Part shown: positions 1 to 8,298 of the stretch, one piece after another
Position numbering within the stretch: position 1 is the stretch's first letter
Layout: every line of letters starts with the position of its first letter
Source of the DNA: an uncultured Coprococcus sp.
Lineage (GTDB): Bacteria > Bacillota > Clostridia > Lachnospirales > Lachnospiraceae
Length of the DNA: 60,839 bases
Reading direction: 5' to 3'
Assembly: GCA_947626675.1 (NCBI GenBank)
Contig: CANQTC010000015.1
Location: 1 to 60,839, forward strand
The notes under the pieces: model-generated
Told to the model about the DNA's origin: nothing
Databases searched by the model: none
The model's input: the letters and a program-made list of their open reading frames with translations, nothing else
Translations under genes and position numbers: made by a program

Positions 1-41
1 ATTGCCCTCTGCGTCTTACCTCTTTTTAACCATTGTGCCAT
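1..41 (-). CDS. N-terminus of a probable sugar ABC transporter permease (cut by window edge)
   Basis: An ATG at 41-39 is preceded by a strong GGAGG at 49-53 and opens a frame reading MAQWLKRGKTQRA before the window ends. The basic, hydrophilic N-terminus fits the cytoplasmic leader of a MalF/UgpA-type inner-membrane permease. The position right after a sugar-binding lipoprotein gene on the same strand is the usual order (binding protein, permease, permease). The call rests mainly on this context; only 13 codons are visible. The intrinsic terminator between the two genes would lower permease expression relative to the binding protein, as is common in such operons. Confidence 0.5.
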   Translation of the reverse strand, partial: MAQWLKRGKTQRA

Positions 42-200
42 ACTCTAACCTCCATCTTCCTTGTAAATCTCATTTTTTACATAACATAATTATACTTTTA
101 TTTTACGCTTTTATCTGCAAACTAACCATATAAATCAATTGAATTATAATTTATTTCAAATAATCTATATTTTTAAATTTGCAATTATCCGATATTCTTT

Positions 201-227
201 AAAAAGGCGGGGAGACTGCCCCGCCTT
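201..227 (-). terminator. Intrinsic terminator after the sugar-binding lipoprotein gene
   Basis: A perfect 9-bp GC-rich stem (204-212 with 219-227, six-base loop) is followed on the minus strand by five T residues. It lies 31 bases past the stop codon of the binding-protein gene and about 160 bases before the permease start, so it probably sets a partial-termination step within the ABC operon. Confidence 0.85.
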
Positions 228-258
228 AAAATATCTGCACGTTTAAAGATTTTTATGA

Positions 259-1728
259 TTATTTTGCCTCTACACCATTCTTTGTCTGTGCATCTGACCA
301 ATGCTGGTTCCAGTCAGCCATAATATCATCAAATGTTTCACTTCCTGTATCAGCAGCTTCGATAATTCTCTTAACCTTATCCTGACCGCCTGCATTAATC
401 ATCAGTTCTGAATCAGCATTTAAAGTATCTTTCAGCTTTTCTTCACCTTTAATTGCCGGGTCATCTGTTACAAGTTCAATATCGTTGAACGCTGAGTATA
501 CTTCAGGCCACTTTGTTTCAGCCTTAGAAATAGGAATACCACCTTCATTATATGCAAAATGAGATTCTTCTGTCATCCACTTTACAAATACCATTGCTGC
601 AGCCTTATTATCATCAGATGCCTTTGCATTGATACCATAGCTGTAGTTTGCACCTGCTGATGAATACTGTTTTCCGCCTACTGTAATTGGGAATGGCATG
701 TAACCAATATCATCCGGATGGTCTCCACCAGCCTGCATCTGAGGGAATGCCCATGAGCCAAGCACCATACATCCGATTTCGCCATTGTTAATCATACCCT
801 TGCTGCCTTCCCAGTCAGTCGTTGTATAGTCATCTTCTGTAAGGTCATTTGCAACTGCATCGTAAAGAATCTTGTATACATTGTATGGGCCTGTACCATC
901 GCCCGGGTCAGCAAACGGTGCTGCTGTATGAAGCAATGTCTGATTCATGAAATCTGATTTACCTGTTGATGAACCGGCAACATGCGGGTCCCACTGCTCC
1001 ATTGTCCAGCCTGCTGCATAGTTCGTATAAAGAGGAATTGCATCTGTATTCTCTTTAATCTTCTTTAATGCATCGATAAACTCATCCGGTGTCTTTGGAA
1101 TATCGGTAACACCTGCATCAGCAAATACCTTCTTGTTGTATACAATACCACTTGCATCACCTGTTGTAGGGATACCATATACCTGTCCATCATATTCCTT
1201 GTCAGTAGGGAACATAATAAGATTTTCCATCGTAGCAAGGTCGCCGTATGGTAAGAAGTATGTCGGAAGCTGGTCCTTATCAACTGCAGGTATCAGCATA
1301 ACATCTCCCCAATCTTCACCCTGTAAACGAAGAAGGGAATCTTCTGCATAATCTGTTATACCTTCATACTCAACTGTGATATTCGGATATACCTTATTGA
1401 ATTCTGCAACATACTCTTTCAGTCCTGTTCCTGCATATCCTTCCTCAAGCATATCTGTTCTGTTTGTAAGGACTTTAATTGTTGTTGTAATATCTGTGTA
1501 ATCCTCACCAAGCTTGATAGATGCATAGGAAAGGTCACCTGTGTTTCCGCTTTCACCCTCTGCTGCTGTTGTAGCTTCTGTGTCATCACCTTCTGCTGCT
1601 GTTGTAGCTTCTGTAGTATCAGCGCTTGTTGTTGCTTCAGTAGTCTTGTTATCATCTTCGCCACAAGCTGCTAAAGACATCATCATTGCTGCTGCCATTG
1701 TTACGGCTGCTGCCTTCTTTAACTTCAT
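259..1728 (-). CDS. Extracellular sugar-binding lipoprotein of an ABC transporter
   Basis: This is the substrate-binding component of a carbohydrate ABC importer (family 1 binding-protein fold), anchored outside the membrane by lipid. A basic, Ala/Met-rich signal ends in a lipobox SLAAC with the lipidated Cys at residue 22. It is followed by a Thr/Glu/Ala linker containing two near-identical TEATTAAEG units, then about 420 residues of typical binding-protein sequence. The ATG at 1728 is chosen because GGAGGT lies 8 bases upstream; an in-frame TTG at 1743 would put that ribosome site inside the gene. The product is 489 residues, normal for the family. The neighbouring alpha-galactosidase suggests raffinose, melibiose or galactoside as substrate, which is inference only. 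The divergent AraC gene is the likely regulator. Confidence 0.9.
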   Translation of the reverse strand: MKLKKAAAVTMAAAMMMSLAACGEDDNKTTEATTSADTTEATTAAEGDDTEATTAAEGESGNTGDLSYASIKLGEDYTDITTTIKVLTNRTDMLEEGYAGTGLKEYVAEFNKVYPNITVEYEGITDYAEDSLLRLQGEDWGDVMLIPAVDKDQLPTYFLPYGDLATMENLIMFPTDKEYDGQVYGIPTTGDASGIVYNKKVFADAGVTDIPKTPDEFIDALKKIKENTDAIPLYTNYAAGWTMEQWDPHVAGSSTGKSDFMNQTLLHTAAPFADPGDGTGPYNVYKILYDAVANDLTEDDYTTTDWEGSKGMINNGEIGCMVLGSWAFPQMQAGGDHPDDIGYMPFPITVGGKQYSSAGANYSYGINAKASDDNKAAAMVFVKWMTEESHFAYNEGGIPISKAETKWPEVYSAFNDIELVTDDPAIKGEEKLKDTLNADSELMINAGGQDKVKRIIEAADTGSETFDDIMADWNQHWSDAQTKNGVEAK

Positions 1729-1755
1729 AATTTTTACCTCCAAAATAAAAATAAA

Positions 1756-1784
1756 TTAAGTTATGTAGTTATTAATTAACTTAA
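1756..1784. promoter_or_regulatory. Inverted repeat around the predicted transcription start of the ABC operon
   Basis: TTAAGTTA (1756-1763) and TAACTTAA (1777-1784) form a perfect 8-bp inverted repeat with 13 bases between. It overlaps the predicted start site of the sugar-binding protein transcript, so it could be an operator or a 5' leader hairpin. The surrounding DNA is very AT-rich, so chance occurrence cannot be excluded. Confidence 0.35.
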
Positions 1785-1789
1785 TATTT

Positions 1790-1817
1790 ATTATACTAAA
1801 TTTAGCTGAAATGTCAT
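1790..1817 (-). promoter_or_regulatory. Promoter of the sugar-binding protein/ABC operon
   Basis: On the minus strand ATGACA (1812-1817) is separated by 16 bases from TATAAT (1790-1795), close to the vegetative consensus. The spacer contains GCTAAATTTAG (1796-1806), an element repeated in the promoter of the alpha-galactosidase operon near 8240. The predicted transcription start is near 1783. Confidence 0.65.
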
Positions 1818-1873
1818 TATCCATTATTGCTATATATAATTCATTATTGCTTTTTTTATCTATTTTGTCATAC

Positions 1874-1879
1874 TATAAT
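1874..1879 (+). promoter_or_regulatory. Possible -10 element for the AraC regulator gene
   Basis: A consensus TATAAT lies about 108 bases upstream of the AraC start codon on the plus strand. The matching -35 position is only a T-run, so the promoter is weak or activator dependent. The rest of 1729-1986 is AT-rich intergenic DNA between two divergent genes, with no other gene visible. Confidence 0.3.
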
Positions 1880-1986
1880 ATTTTTTCACAACTTTACTTG
1901 TGCATTTTTCATATAGATTTACGTTCTGTTTTCAGTTAAACTTCTATATATTCCATCATTAATTTATACGACAGGGAGAGTATTTT

Positions 1987-2910
1987 ATGAATTTTTTAGA
2001 TACATTTTTAGCATCACTCCAAATACAAAAAATTGCAGATACCGCATCTGATGTCAATACTGTCATACCCGATATTCTCAGATACGACACAATTTCACAG
2101 GAGGACAATCCAAATCTGCTTATCTATGCGCCGCTTGTCAACGCTGCCGGAACAATATCCGTTCTTAATCTGAACGCTTTCATTCTGACTGACTTTCCAT
2201 ATGCAACAATGCTCTATACAGAAAACGGCAATGGCAGACTTACTGTAAATGAAAAAGAATATGCCGTTCCTGAGCATACCCTTGCCCTGATTGCGCCTGA
2301 TACCAACTACACCTTTCAGCCTACAATCCTTCCGTGGAAATTTAAGCTGATTTTTTTTCAATATAACCATTCTCCTTTTATGCAATTATTTAAGGACAAG
2401 CCTGTCATCAATATGAACATACCATCCCAGTCAAATGTACTGCTGAATTTGAATGTTTTGACAACACTCCCTGTTCATATGACAGAAGCCAGCTTTGTTT
2501 CCGCGCATATGGCATTAAACGGAATATTATCCTTTTTATATTTTGTGGAAATGCAGTCAATAGCAGAACACGATGATGCTTTTCTTCCATCAAATGTTCT
2601 GAAAATCAAGAGCTATCTGGATGCACATTATTCAGAGGAATTCTCACTTACTTTACTGGAAAAATTATTTTATATGAGCAAATATCAAATCTGCCATATT
2701 TTTTCCAAGCATCTTGGTATTTCTCCACTACAATATATCAATAAACTCAGACTTACACAGGCAAAAAAATTACTGCTTACCTCCGAGTATTCCATCAATG
2801 AGATAAGCAGTATTGTTGGTTTTGATAATTACAGCCATTTTGCCCGTTTATTCAAACGTGAATATGGCCTTACCCCCGCCGCTTTCAGGCAGCTTGCTTT
2901 AGAAAATTAA
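1987..2910 (+). CDS. AraC-family transcriptional regulator
   Basis: This is a cytoplasmic DNA-binding regulator of 307 residues. The N-terminal 150 or so residues look like a cupin-type sugar-sensing arm (TVNEKEYAVPEHTLALIAP and following). The C-terminal 100 residues (about 205-305) hold the paired helix-turn-helix typical of AraC/XylS, including IKSYLDAHYSEEFSL, YMSKYQICHIFSKHLG, INEISSIVGFDNYSHFARLF and a final FKREYGLTPAAFR. The start is supported by AGGGAGAG about 7 bases upstream. It is divergent from the sugar ABC operon and convergent with the alpha-galactosidase gene, with only one base between the two stop codons. It is therefore the likely activator of both galactoside transcription units, which is inference from position. 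Confidence 0.92.
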   Translation: MNFLDTFLASLQIQKIADTASDVNTVIPDILRYDTISQEDNPNLLIYAPLVNAAGTISVLNLNAFILTDFPYATMLYTENGNGRLTVNEKEYAVPEHTLALIAPDTNYTFQPTILPWKFKLIFFQYNHSPFMQLFKDKPVINMNIPSQSNVLLNLNVLTTLPVHMTEASFVSAHMALNGILSFLYFVEMQSIAEHDDAFLPSNVLKIKSYLDAHYSEEFSLTLLEKLFYMSKYQICHIFSKHLGISPLQYINKLRLTQAKKLLLTSEYSINEISSIVGFDNYSHFARLFKREYGLTPAAFRQLALEN

Positions 2911-2911
2911 T

Positions 2912-5083
2912 TTATACCTCTTCTGTTATTTCTAATATAACAGATGCAGCATCTCCATACAAATCCGGCATCAGCAGTCCTGCATACATCAGTGTATCTC
3001 CCGCGTATAGCATATCGCCAATGCGGTAGCGTTTCTCTGCATCCAGTCCGTCTAATTTGATGCGTCTGCGTTTGCTGTTTGGTACTGCCTGAACCTGTAC
3101 ATATGTCAAATAGGCTTTCTTTTTGTCTTTTGATACCATCATATAAGCGTCATACTTTCCATTCTCGCGATAAGACGCAAGTCTGTAGTAATCCCCATAT
3201 GCTGTCACTTCATAATATTTCTTATGATTTTCAATCTGCTTTGGTATCTGTGCCTTCTCCTCGTCATCAAGTTTAGTAATATCTAATTCATATCCAAATG
3301 TACCTGCCTCGGCTACATTTGCCCTTGTTGCAAATGGTACTGTTCTTCCAGTTGTATGATTCGGGCAGATAGACACATGCGCACCCATAGCAGATGAAGG
3401 ATACAGCATCAGGGTGCCTTCCTGAATAACAAGACGTTCAATCGCATCCGTATCATCTGAACACCAAATCTGCGGACTATAATAAAGCATACCTGCATCA
3501 AAACGACCGCCGCCGCTTGAACAATTCTCCAAAAATAATTCCGGAAAAGCAGATGTAATACGCTCCTGAAGAGAATATACACCTAACATATAACGGTGCA
3601 TAAGCTCTCCCTGTCTGTTTGCAGGAAGCATCTTACTTCCCAAGTCTGTCAATGGTCTGTTCATATCCCACTTAATATAATCAAGTTTTGCCGTCTCAAT
3701 AATCTCAGACATTCTGTCAAATAAATAATCTACAACTTCCTGTCTTGAAAAATCAAGCACAAGCTGTTCTCTTGCAAGCGCAGGTTCTTTTCCTTCTGTC
3801 GCGATTACCCAGTCCGGATGAGCTTTATATAACTCGGAATCTTCAGATATCATCTCAGGTTCAAACCACAATCCAAATTTCATTCCTGATTTTTTTACTT
3901 CCTCCGACAGCTTCTCCAAACCATCCGGAAGCTTTCTCTTATCTACAAACCAGTCTCCTAAACTGCTGTTATCAGAATCTCTGTGTCCAAACCAACCATC
4001 ATCTAAAACAAACATCTCTATTTTATTTGCGGCTGCTTCCTTTACAATCTGGAGAAGCTTATCGATATTGAAATCAAAATATGTAGCTTCCCAATTATTA
4101 ATCAGCACAGGACGTTCTCTATCCTTCCACACACTTCTGATTAAGTGCTTACGATACAAATCATGCAGTGTTCTTGTCATACAGCCAATTCCTTCAGAAG
4201 AATAAACCACTACAGCTTCCGGTGCCTGAAAGGTATCGCCAGGCTCAAGTGTCCACGAAAAATCTGCCGGATGAATTCCCATAACCATACGAATATGAGC
4301 AAATTGACTTTTCTCTGCCGAACATATAAAGCTGCCTGAGTATATGAAATTGTATGCATACACTTCTCCCTGCTTCTGGTCGGCATTTTTACCTACAAGC
4401 GCCATAAACGGATGATTTTGGTGGCTTGATATTCCCCTTCTTGAGTCTACAAAGCATGTACCATATCCAACATCACGGCGCTGGATATGGTTTTCTCTTG
4501 CCCATGAACCATGCATCGTCATGATTTCAAAACCTGTATCTTCTACATCAATCGAAGTAGACATTACTTTTTCAAGTGTCACCGGATGAGCGCCGCAATT
4601 TTTAACCTTCACACTCTTTATAACTGCATCGATTCCTTCAAATGCAGAATAAGTAAGCGTCACTTCTAAATCATTTGCAGCATCTTTCAGTACAATGTCA
4701 AGAGAATCACAATCCTCACCCCATGTAGAAGGCAGCCCTTCAAGTGCCTTTTTGCCCTTATAAATTACATGAGAATCATAAATCAGTTCCGTATTTTTCT
4801 GTCCATTTCCATTTATGACATCCATACAGGTTTCCCGAAAATCACCTGTACCGCCAAACGAATACTCCATTGGAAATGCATCTAAAAATGAAACCCGGTC
4901 TCTTCTGTTTACCGATGGTACAAATGGTGAATCTTCCGTTCTGAGAAGATATCCTATATTGTAATCAGATAATCTTTTTCCATAGTAAACATGTCCCAAA
5001 AAGCCATCAGCTACTGCCATTACATAACTGCTGTCCGGCGTATCAATCTTGAACAACTGTTCTTTCTCATAATATTTAATCAC
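2912..5083 (-). CDS. GH36 alpha-galactosidase
   Basis: It hydrolyses terminal alpha-1,6-galactose from melibiose, raffinose-type oligosaccharides or galactomannan. It has no signal peptide, so it acts in the cytoplasm on imported sugars. At 723 residues it has the normal length of the tetrameric bacterial GH36 enzymes. Visible signatures are FVLDDGWFGHR (358-368), the nucleophile Asp473 in YIKWDMNR, ENCSSGGGRFD (519-529) and the acid/base region WCSDDTDAIER (540-550). The start codon is GTG, with AGGAGGT overlapping the last codons of the upstream gene and one base between that stop and this start, so the two are translationally coupled. It is the last gene of a three-gene operon with a DUF624-fusion protein and a small membrane-tethered protein. 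Confidence 0.95.
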   Translation of the reverse strand: MIKYYEKEQLFKIDTPDSSYVMAVADGFLGHVYYGKRLSDYNIGYLLRTEDSPFVPSVNRRDRVSFLDAFPMEYSFGGTGDFRETCMDVINGNGQKNTELIYDSHVIYKGKKALEGLPSTWGEDCDSLDIVLKDAANDLEVTLTYSAFEGIDAVIKSVKVKNCGAHPVTLEKVMSTSIDVEDTGFEIMTMHGSWARENHIQRRDVGYGTCFVDSRRGISSHQNHPFMALVGKNADQKQGEVYAYNFIYSGSFICSAEKSQFAHIRMVMGIHPADFSWTLEPGDTFQAPEAVVVYSSEGIGCMTRTLHDLYRKHLIRSVWKDRERPVLINNWEATYFDFNIDKLLQIVKEAAANKIEMFVLDDGWFGHRDSDNSSLGDWFVDKRKLPDGLEKLSEEVKKSGMKFGLWFEPEMISEDSELYKAHPDWVIATEGKEPALAREQLVLDFSRQEVVDYLFDRMSEIIETAKLDYIKWDMNRPLTDLGSKMLPANRQGELMHRYMLGVYSLQERITSAFPELFLENCSSGGGRFDAGMLYYSPQIWCSDDTDAIERLVIQEGTLMLYPSSAMGAHVSICPNHTTGRTVPFATRANVAEAGTFGYELDITKLDDEEKAQIPKQIENHKKYYEVTAYGDYYRLASYRENGKYDAYMMVSKDKKKAYLTYVQVQAVPNSKRRRIKLDGLDAEKRYRIGDMLYAGDTLMYAGLLMPDLYGDAASVILEITEEV

Positions 5084-5084
5084 T

Positions 5085-7442
5085 TTACCTACCTCCTGAT
5101 ATATCCTTCTTTATTTTGTCTGATTGTTCTTCTGCTTCTTTTTCTGTTTTCTCCCTCACACCAATATAATAGTTTATTTCGCCTTCTGATTTCGACGGCA
5201 CTACACAGCACCATGCGTCTTTATCCAGCTCAAAACAGATTACATCTGATTTCGGAAATTTCATTTTTTTTCTTCCGCCATCGGCAAGAGAAATCTTCAT
5301 ACCGGTCTTATAATCCCTCATATATAATACGCGGTATCCCCCTATTTCTTCCGGCGGATTGTTCCGGTACTCCTCTATGACAGTCTGCATTTTAGCAGCT
5401 CCGCTCATTCCTTTGAAGGATATTTTTTCAACATCTTCTTTATAATATCCATATTCCTCATATAATGAATACAATGCATCCGATAATGTCATTTTCTTTG
5501 ACTTATAATATGCCGCCATCTCCGAAAGAAGTAGCATTGTCACACAGGCATCTTTCTCTCTTGAATATGTACCTGTCAGACATTCGCCGTCTTCGCTCAT
5601 TCCAAACACAAAATCATATGTTTTCTCCTGTGTTATACGAGTTATATATTCACCGATATATCGAAATCCCTTCGGCACATCAATGGCTTTCACATTATAC
5701 TTCTTACAAATCGGAAGCAACATTCTTGTTGTCAAAACGGATTTTATCACAGCCGGCTTCTTCGGCATCGTTCTTTTCGATGTACGTTCTCTTAAGATAT
5801 AATCTGCAAGCAAAGCACCATACATATTCCCTGACAGTTTCATATAGTTCTGTTTTCCATTCTTCACATAAACGCCAAGTCTTCCGGCTGAAGGCTCTGT
5901 TGCAAATACAATGTCAGCGTCTTTTTCTTTTGCAAGGGCAAGCGCTAACTCCCATGTATTTTCATTGTCTATATCAAGGCTTTTAAGCGTAGGAAAATTC
6001 CTGTCAGGTCTTTCCTGTTCTGCAACTACATAAAATTTCTTAAATCCGGTTTCTTCTAATATTCTCGTGGCAGGTACATTTCCTGCTCCGTTAAGCGGCG
6101 TATAGACAATCGTTATATTTTCAGCTTCTTTTCTTATCAGTTCCGTATTAATAAGCTGCGCCTTCACCTGCTTGATATACCATTCGCCCACTTCTTTAGA
6201 AAGCACATTATAAATACCGGATTTTAAAGCATCTTCATAACTGATTATTTTCACATCTTCAAAATCGGATACTTCTTTTATTGCAGAAATAATCTTTTTA
6301 TCATCAGGAGATGTCATTAACGCCCCATCCTCCCAATATACTTTATATCCGTTATATTCCAATGGCATACTATCTGCTGTTATATAAATGCCGGCTATAC
6401 ATTTCAGATGTCTGATGGCAAACGACAATGCTGACACAGGGCAGATTTCAGGGAAAATATAAGTCTTAATCCCATTGGCATTCAGACAAAGCGAAGCCTC
6501 TTTGGCAAATTCATATGACATATTGCGCGAATCATATGCAATTACGACACTGCATTTATCACGTTCCTGTTCATTGATATAATTGGCAAGCCCCTGTGTT
6601 GCTTTTCTAACCGTATACAAATTCATGCGGTTCGTACCGGCGCCTACGATTCCGCAAAGTCCGTCCGTACCAAACTCTATTTCTTTGCAAAACCTGTCCA
6701 ATATTGCTTCGTCATCTAACGATAGTAATTCCTCTCTTGTTTCCCGGTTAAAATATTTGTCTGTAGACCATTTTCTGTAAACTTCTTCATAATTTTCATC
6801 GATATCGCCCCGTTCCTCCCGGATGATTAATTTATTCATTACGGGATTGAGCAGATACGAATCTATAAATGCAATAACTGCCGTTCCGACTAAAAACCAT
6901 AATAGGAATGCAGCCGAAAAAGTTTCCGGTGATACAAGAAACCAAATTAAAGGTGCAGCATTTAAGGCAGTCAACAGTACAGACCGCCAAATATTTGCAA
7001 TCGCAAGCGCCCATGCATTTTTAAACATGTTTCTAACAGTATTCTCAAATCTTGACATCAATGGAAACAGCCAGCTAAAAAACATTACCAGCAATATCGA
7101 AAGCGTAACGCACACCCCATATATGAAGGAATGTGAGCTGTTTTCAGACATCCCAAGAATATGAAAATCTGCTACCATAACAGCCACAGCCGCAATCAGC
7201 GCAAGTGATACGGGTATTGACTGTTTTAAATTGCTCTTAAAAGAATTCCAGAACATGCTGCCGACTCTGCTTTCTTTATTCTCCTGCATCTTCATCGTCA
7301 CATAGAATAATGCTGACGTTGATGCACCAATGGTTATAACCGGAATACAGCAAATAATCCATAATATATTAACGAAAAGCAGGTCAAAAATTCTTGTCAA
7401 TATAATATTAAATATATTGTCCTGTTGATAAAACTTTTTCAT
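5085..7442 (-). CDS. DUF624 (YesL-type) membrane domain fused to an inactive phosphohexomutase domain
   Basis: Residues 1-215 form a DUF624/YesL-like integral membrane domain with about five hydrophobic segments, a family found beside sugar ABC transporters. Residues 225-775 match the phosphoglucomutase/phosphomannomutase fold: GAGTNRMNLYTVRKATQG at 267-284 and LEYNGYKVYWEDGA at 361-374 are well kept. The catalytic loops are not. The phosphoserine loop TASHNP reads TADSMP (355-360, Asp at the Ser position). The metal loop DPDADR reads EPSAGR (516-521), the sugar loop EESYG reads SEDGE (616-620), and the phosphate loop RPSGTEPK reads VPSKSEGE (748-755). The Arg of GLRG is Cys263. The reading frame is intact, so this is a maintained pseudoenzyme rather than a decaying gene. 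I infer a sugar-phosphate-sensing or regulatory role at the membrane; no function is established here. Confidence 0.85.
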   Translation of the reverse strand: MKKFYQQDNIFNIILTRIFDLLFVNILWIICCIPVITIGASTSALFYVTMKMQENKESRVGSMFWNSFKSNLKQSIPVSLALIAAVAVMVADFHILGMSENSSHSFIYGVCVTLSILLVMFFSWLFPLMSRFENTVRNMFKNAWALAIANIWRSVLLTALNAAPLIWFLVSPETFSAAFLLWFLVGTAVIAFIDSYLLNPVMNKLIIREERGDIDENYEEVYRKWSTDKYFNRETREELLSLDDEAILDRFCKEIEFGTDGLCGIVGAGTNRMNLYTVRKATQGLANYINEQERDKCSVVIAYDSRNMSYEFAKEASLCLNANGIKTYIFPEICPVSALSFAIRHLKCIAGIYITADSMPLEYNGYKVYWEDGALMTSPDDKKIISAIKEVSDFEDVKIISYEDALKSGIYNVLSKEVGEWYIKQVKAQLINTELIRKEAENITIVYTPLNGAGNVPATRILEETGFKKFYVVAEQERPDRNFPTLKSLDIDNENTWELALALAKEKDADIVFATEPSAGRLGVYVKNGKQNYMKLSGNMYGALLADYILRERTSKRTMPKKPAVIKSVLTTRMLLPICKKYNVKAIDVPKGFRYIGEYITRITQEKTYDFVFGMSEDGECLTGTYSREKDACVTMLLLSEMAAYYKSKKMTLSDALYSLYEEYGYYKEDVEKISFKGMSGAAKMQTVIEEYRNNPPEEIGGYRVLYMRDYKTGMKISLADGGRKKMKFPKSDVICFELDKDAWCCVVPSKSEGEINYYIGVREKTEKEAEEQSDKIKKDISGGR

Positions 7443-7504
7443 ATTAAATATTTCCTCTGTTTCATTTTATATTTTCATCCGCGGTAAAACAAACTACGCA
7501 ATCA

Positions 7505-8182
7505 TCATTTTATCGTATTTTGCAAAATTAAAATTGCATTCTCAAGATGTCTTGTATTTGCTGCAACTGCAAATACCGGCTCTTTCAAATTAGTATCCGG
7601 CAGTAATTCATATTCCGACATTGCTATCCCATAGGGCCGTACCGCTCCCTGTCCTGTTTCTTTATCTTCAAAAGAGATATTATCCGTTTCTTTATAGCCC
7701 GATACAGAAATCATCTTATCTTTATATTGATAATATAAATCATCTGTCAGGATATCCTGCAAATCTGCAAAATAACCATAACCTGACAATACCTCAAATA
7801 ATTCTCTATCCATAACCAAAACATCAATACGGTTATTACTTACATACACCTGAAGTTTGTTCAGTCCATCCTCCGACATATCGAAGGTACTGTCTACCAT
7901 CGCATACGTTATCTGTCCATTTGAGTATGTTTCAATTTGTTCTTCTGATTTTTCTTTATCATCATCGGAGGCTTCACAGTCCAAAAGCGCTATATAACAA
8001 TCCGGCTGTTTCGGCGGATTTAGAAAATGAACTGTTAAAAAAATAATGATTGATAATGCAACTACAATGATAACAACATAAAGCAGATAATAATCACGAA
8101 AATACTGAAGCTTTTCCTTTCCGCTCAACTGCTTCAGCTTTTCTTTTTCCTCTGCCGTTTTTTCTTTCATTTCTTCCAGCAT
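7505..8182 (-). CDS. Single-pass membrane protein with a short binding-protein-like outer domain
   Basis: The 225-residue product has a charged cytoplasmic N-terminus (1-30, Lys/Glu rich), one transmembrane helix at about 31-53 and an external domain of about 170 residues. The outer part contains NNRIDVLVMDRELFEVLSG followed by a GYFADLQDILTDD stretch. This pattern is familiar from the first lobe of extracellular solute-binding proteins (a 'Dv...d...f..l...G...dL' spacing). It ends with AVAANTRHLENAILILQNT, which resembles the binding-protein motif of residual helices. It is far too short for a complete binding protein. It is the first gene of the operon with the DUF624-pseudomutase fusion and alpha-galactosidase. 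A sugar-sensing or transporter-accessory role is inference; the family is not one I can name. Confidence 0.7.
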   Translation of the reverse strand: MLEEMKEKTAEEKEKLKQLSGKEKLQYFRDYYLLYVVIIVVALSIIIFLTVHFLNPPKQPDCYIALLDCEASDDDKEKSEEQIETYSNGQITYAMVDSTFDMSEDGLNKLQVYVSNNRIDVLVMDRELFEVLSGYGYFADLQDILTDDLYYQYKDKMISVSGYKETDNISFEDKETGQGAVRPYGIAMSEYELLPDTNLKEPVFAVAANTRHLENAILILQNTIK

Positions 8183-8236
8183 TCATATTCCATCCTGTCT
8201 TAAATTATTTACTTTCATTTCGCTTAATTGTATCTA

Positions 8237-8265
8237 AATTTAGCATCATTCATTTTAAATGTCAA
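8237..8265 (-). promoter_or_regulatory. Promoter of the alpha-galactosidase operon
   Basis: A perfect TTGACA (8260-8265 on the minus strand) is followed after 17 bases by TAAATT (8237-8242) with an extended TG just before it. A second possible -10, TACAAT, lies at 8227-8232. The element GCTAAATTTAG (8234-8244) covers the -10 and is the same 11-mer seen in the sugar ABC promoter at 1796-1806, so it may be the AraC or another shared operator. Confidence 0.65.
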
Positions 8266-8298
8266 CGTAAGCATTATTAAGACATTATAAAATTTTAC

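Noticed and set aside
5085..7442. Active phosphoglucomutase
   Set aside because: The phosphoserine, metal, sugar and phosphate loops are all replaced.
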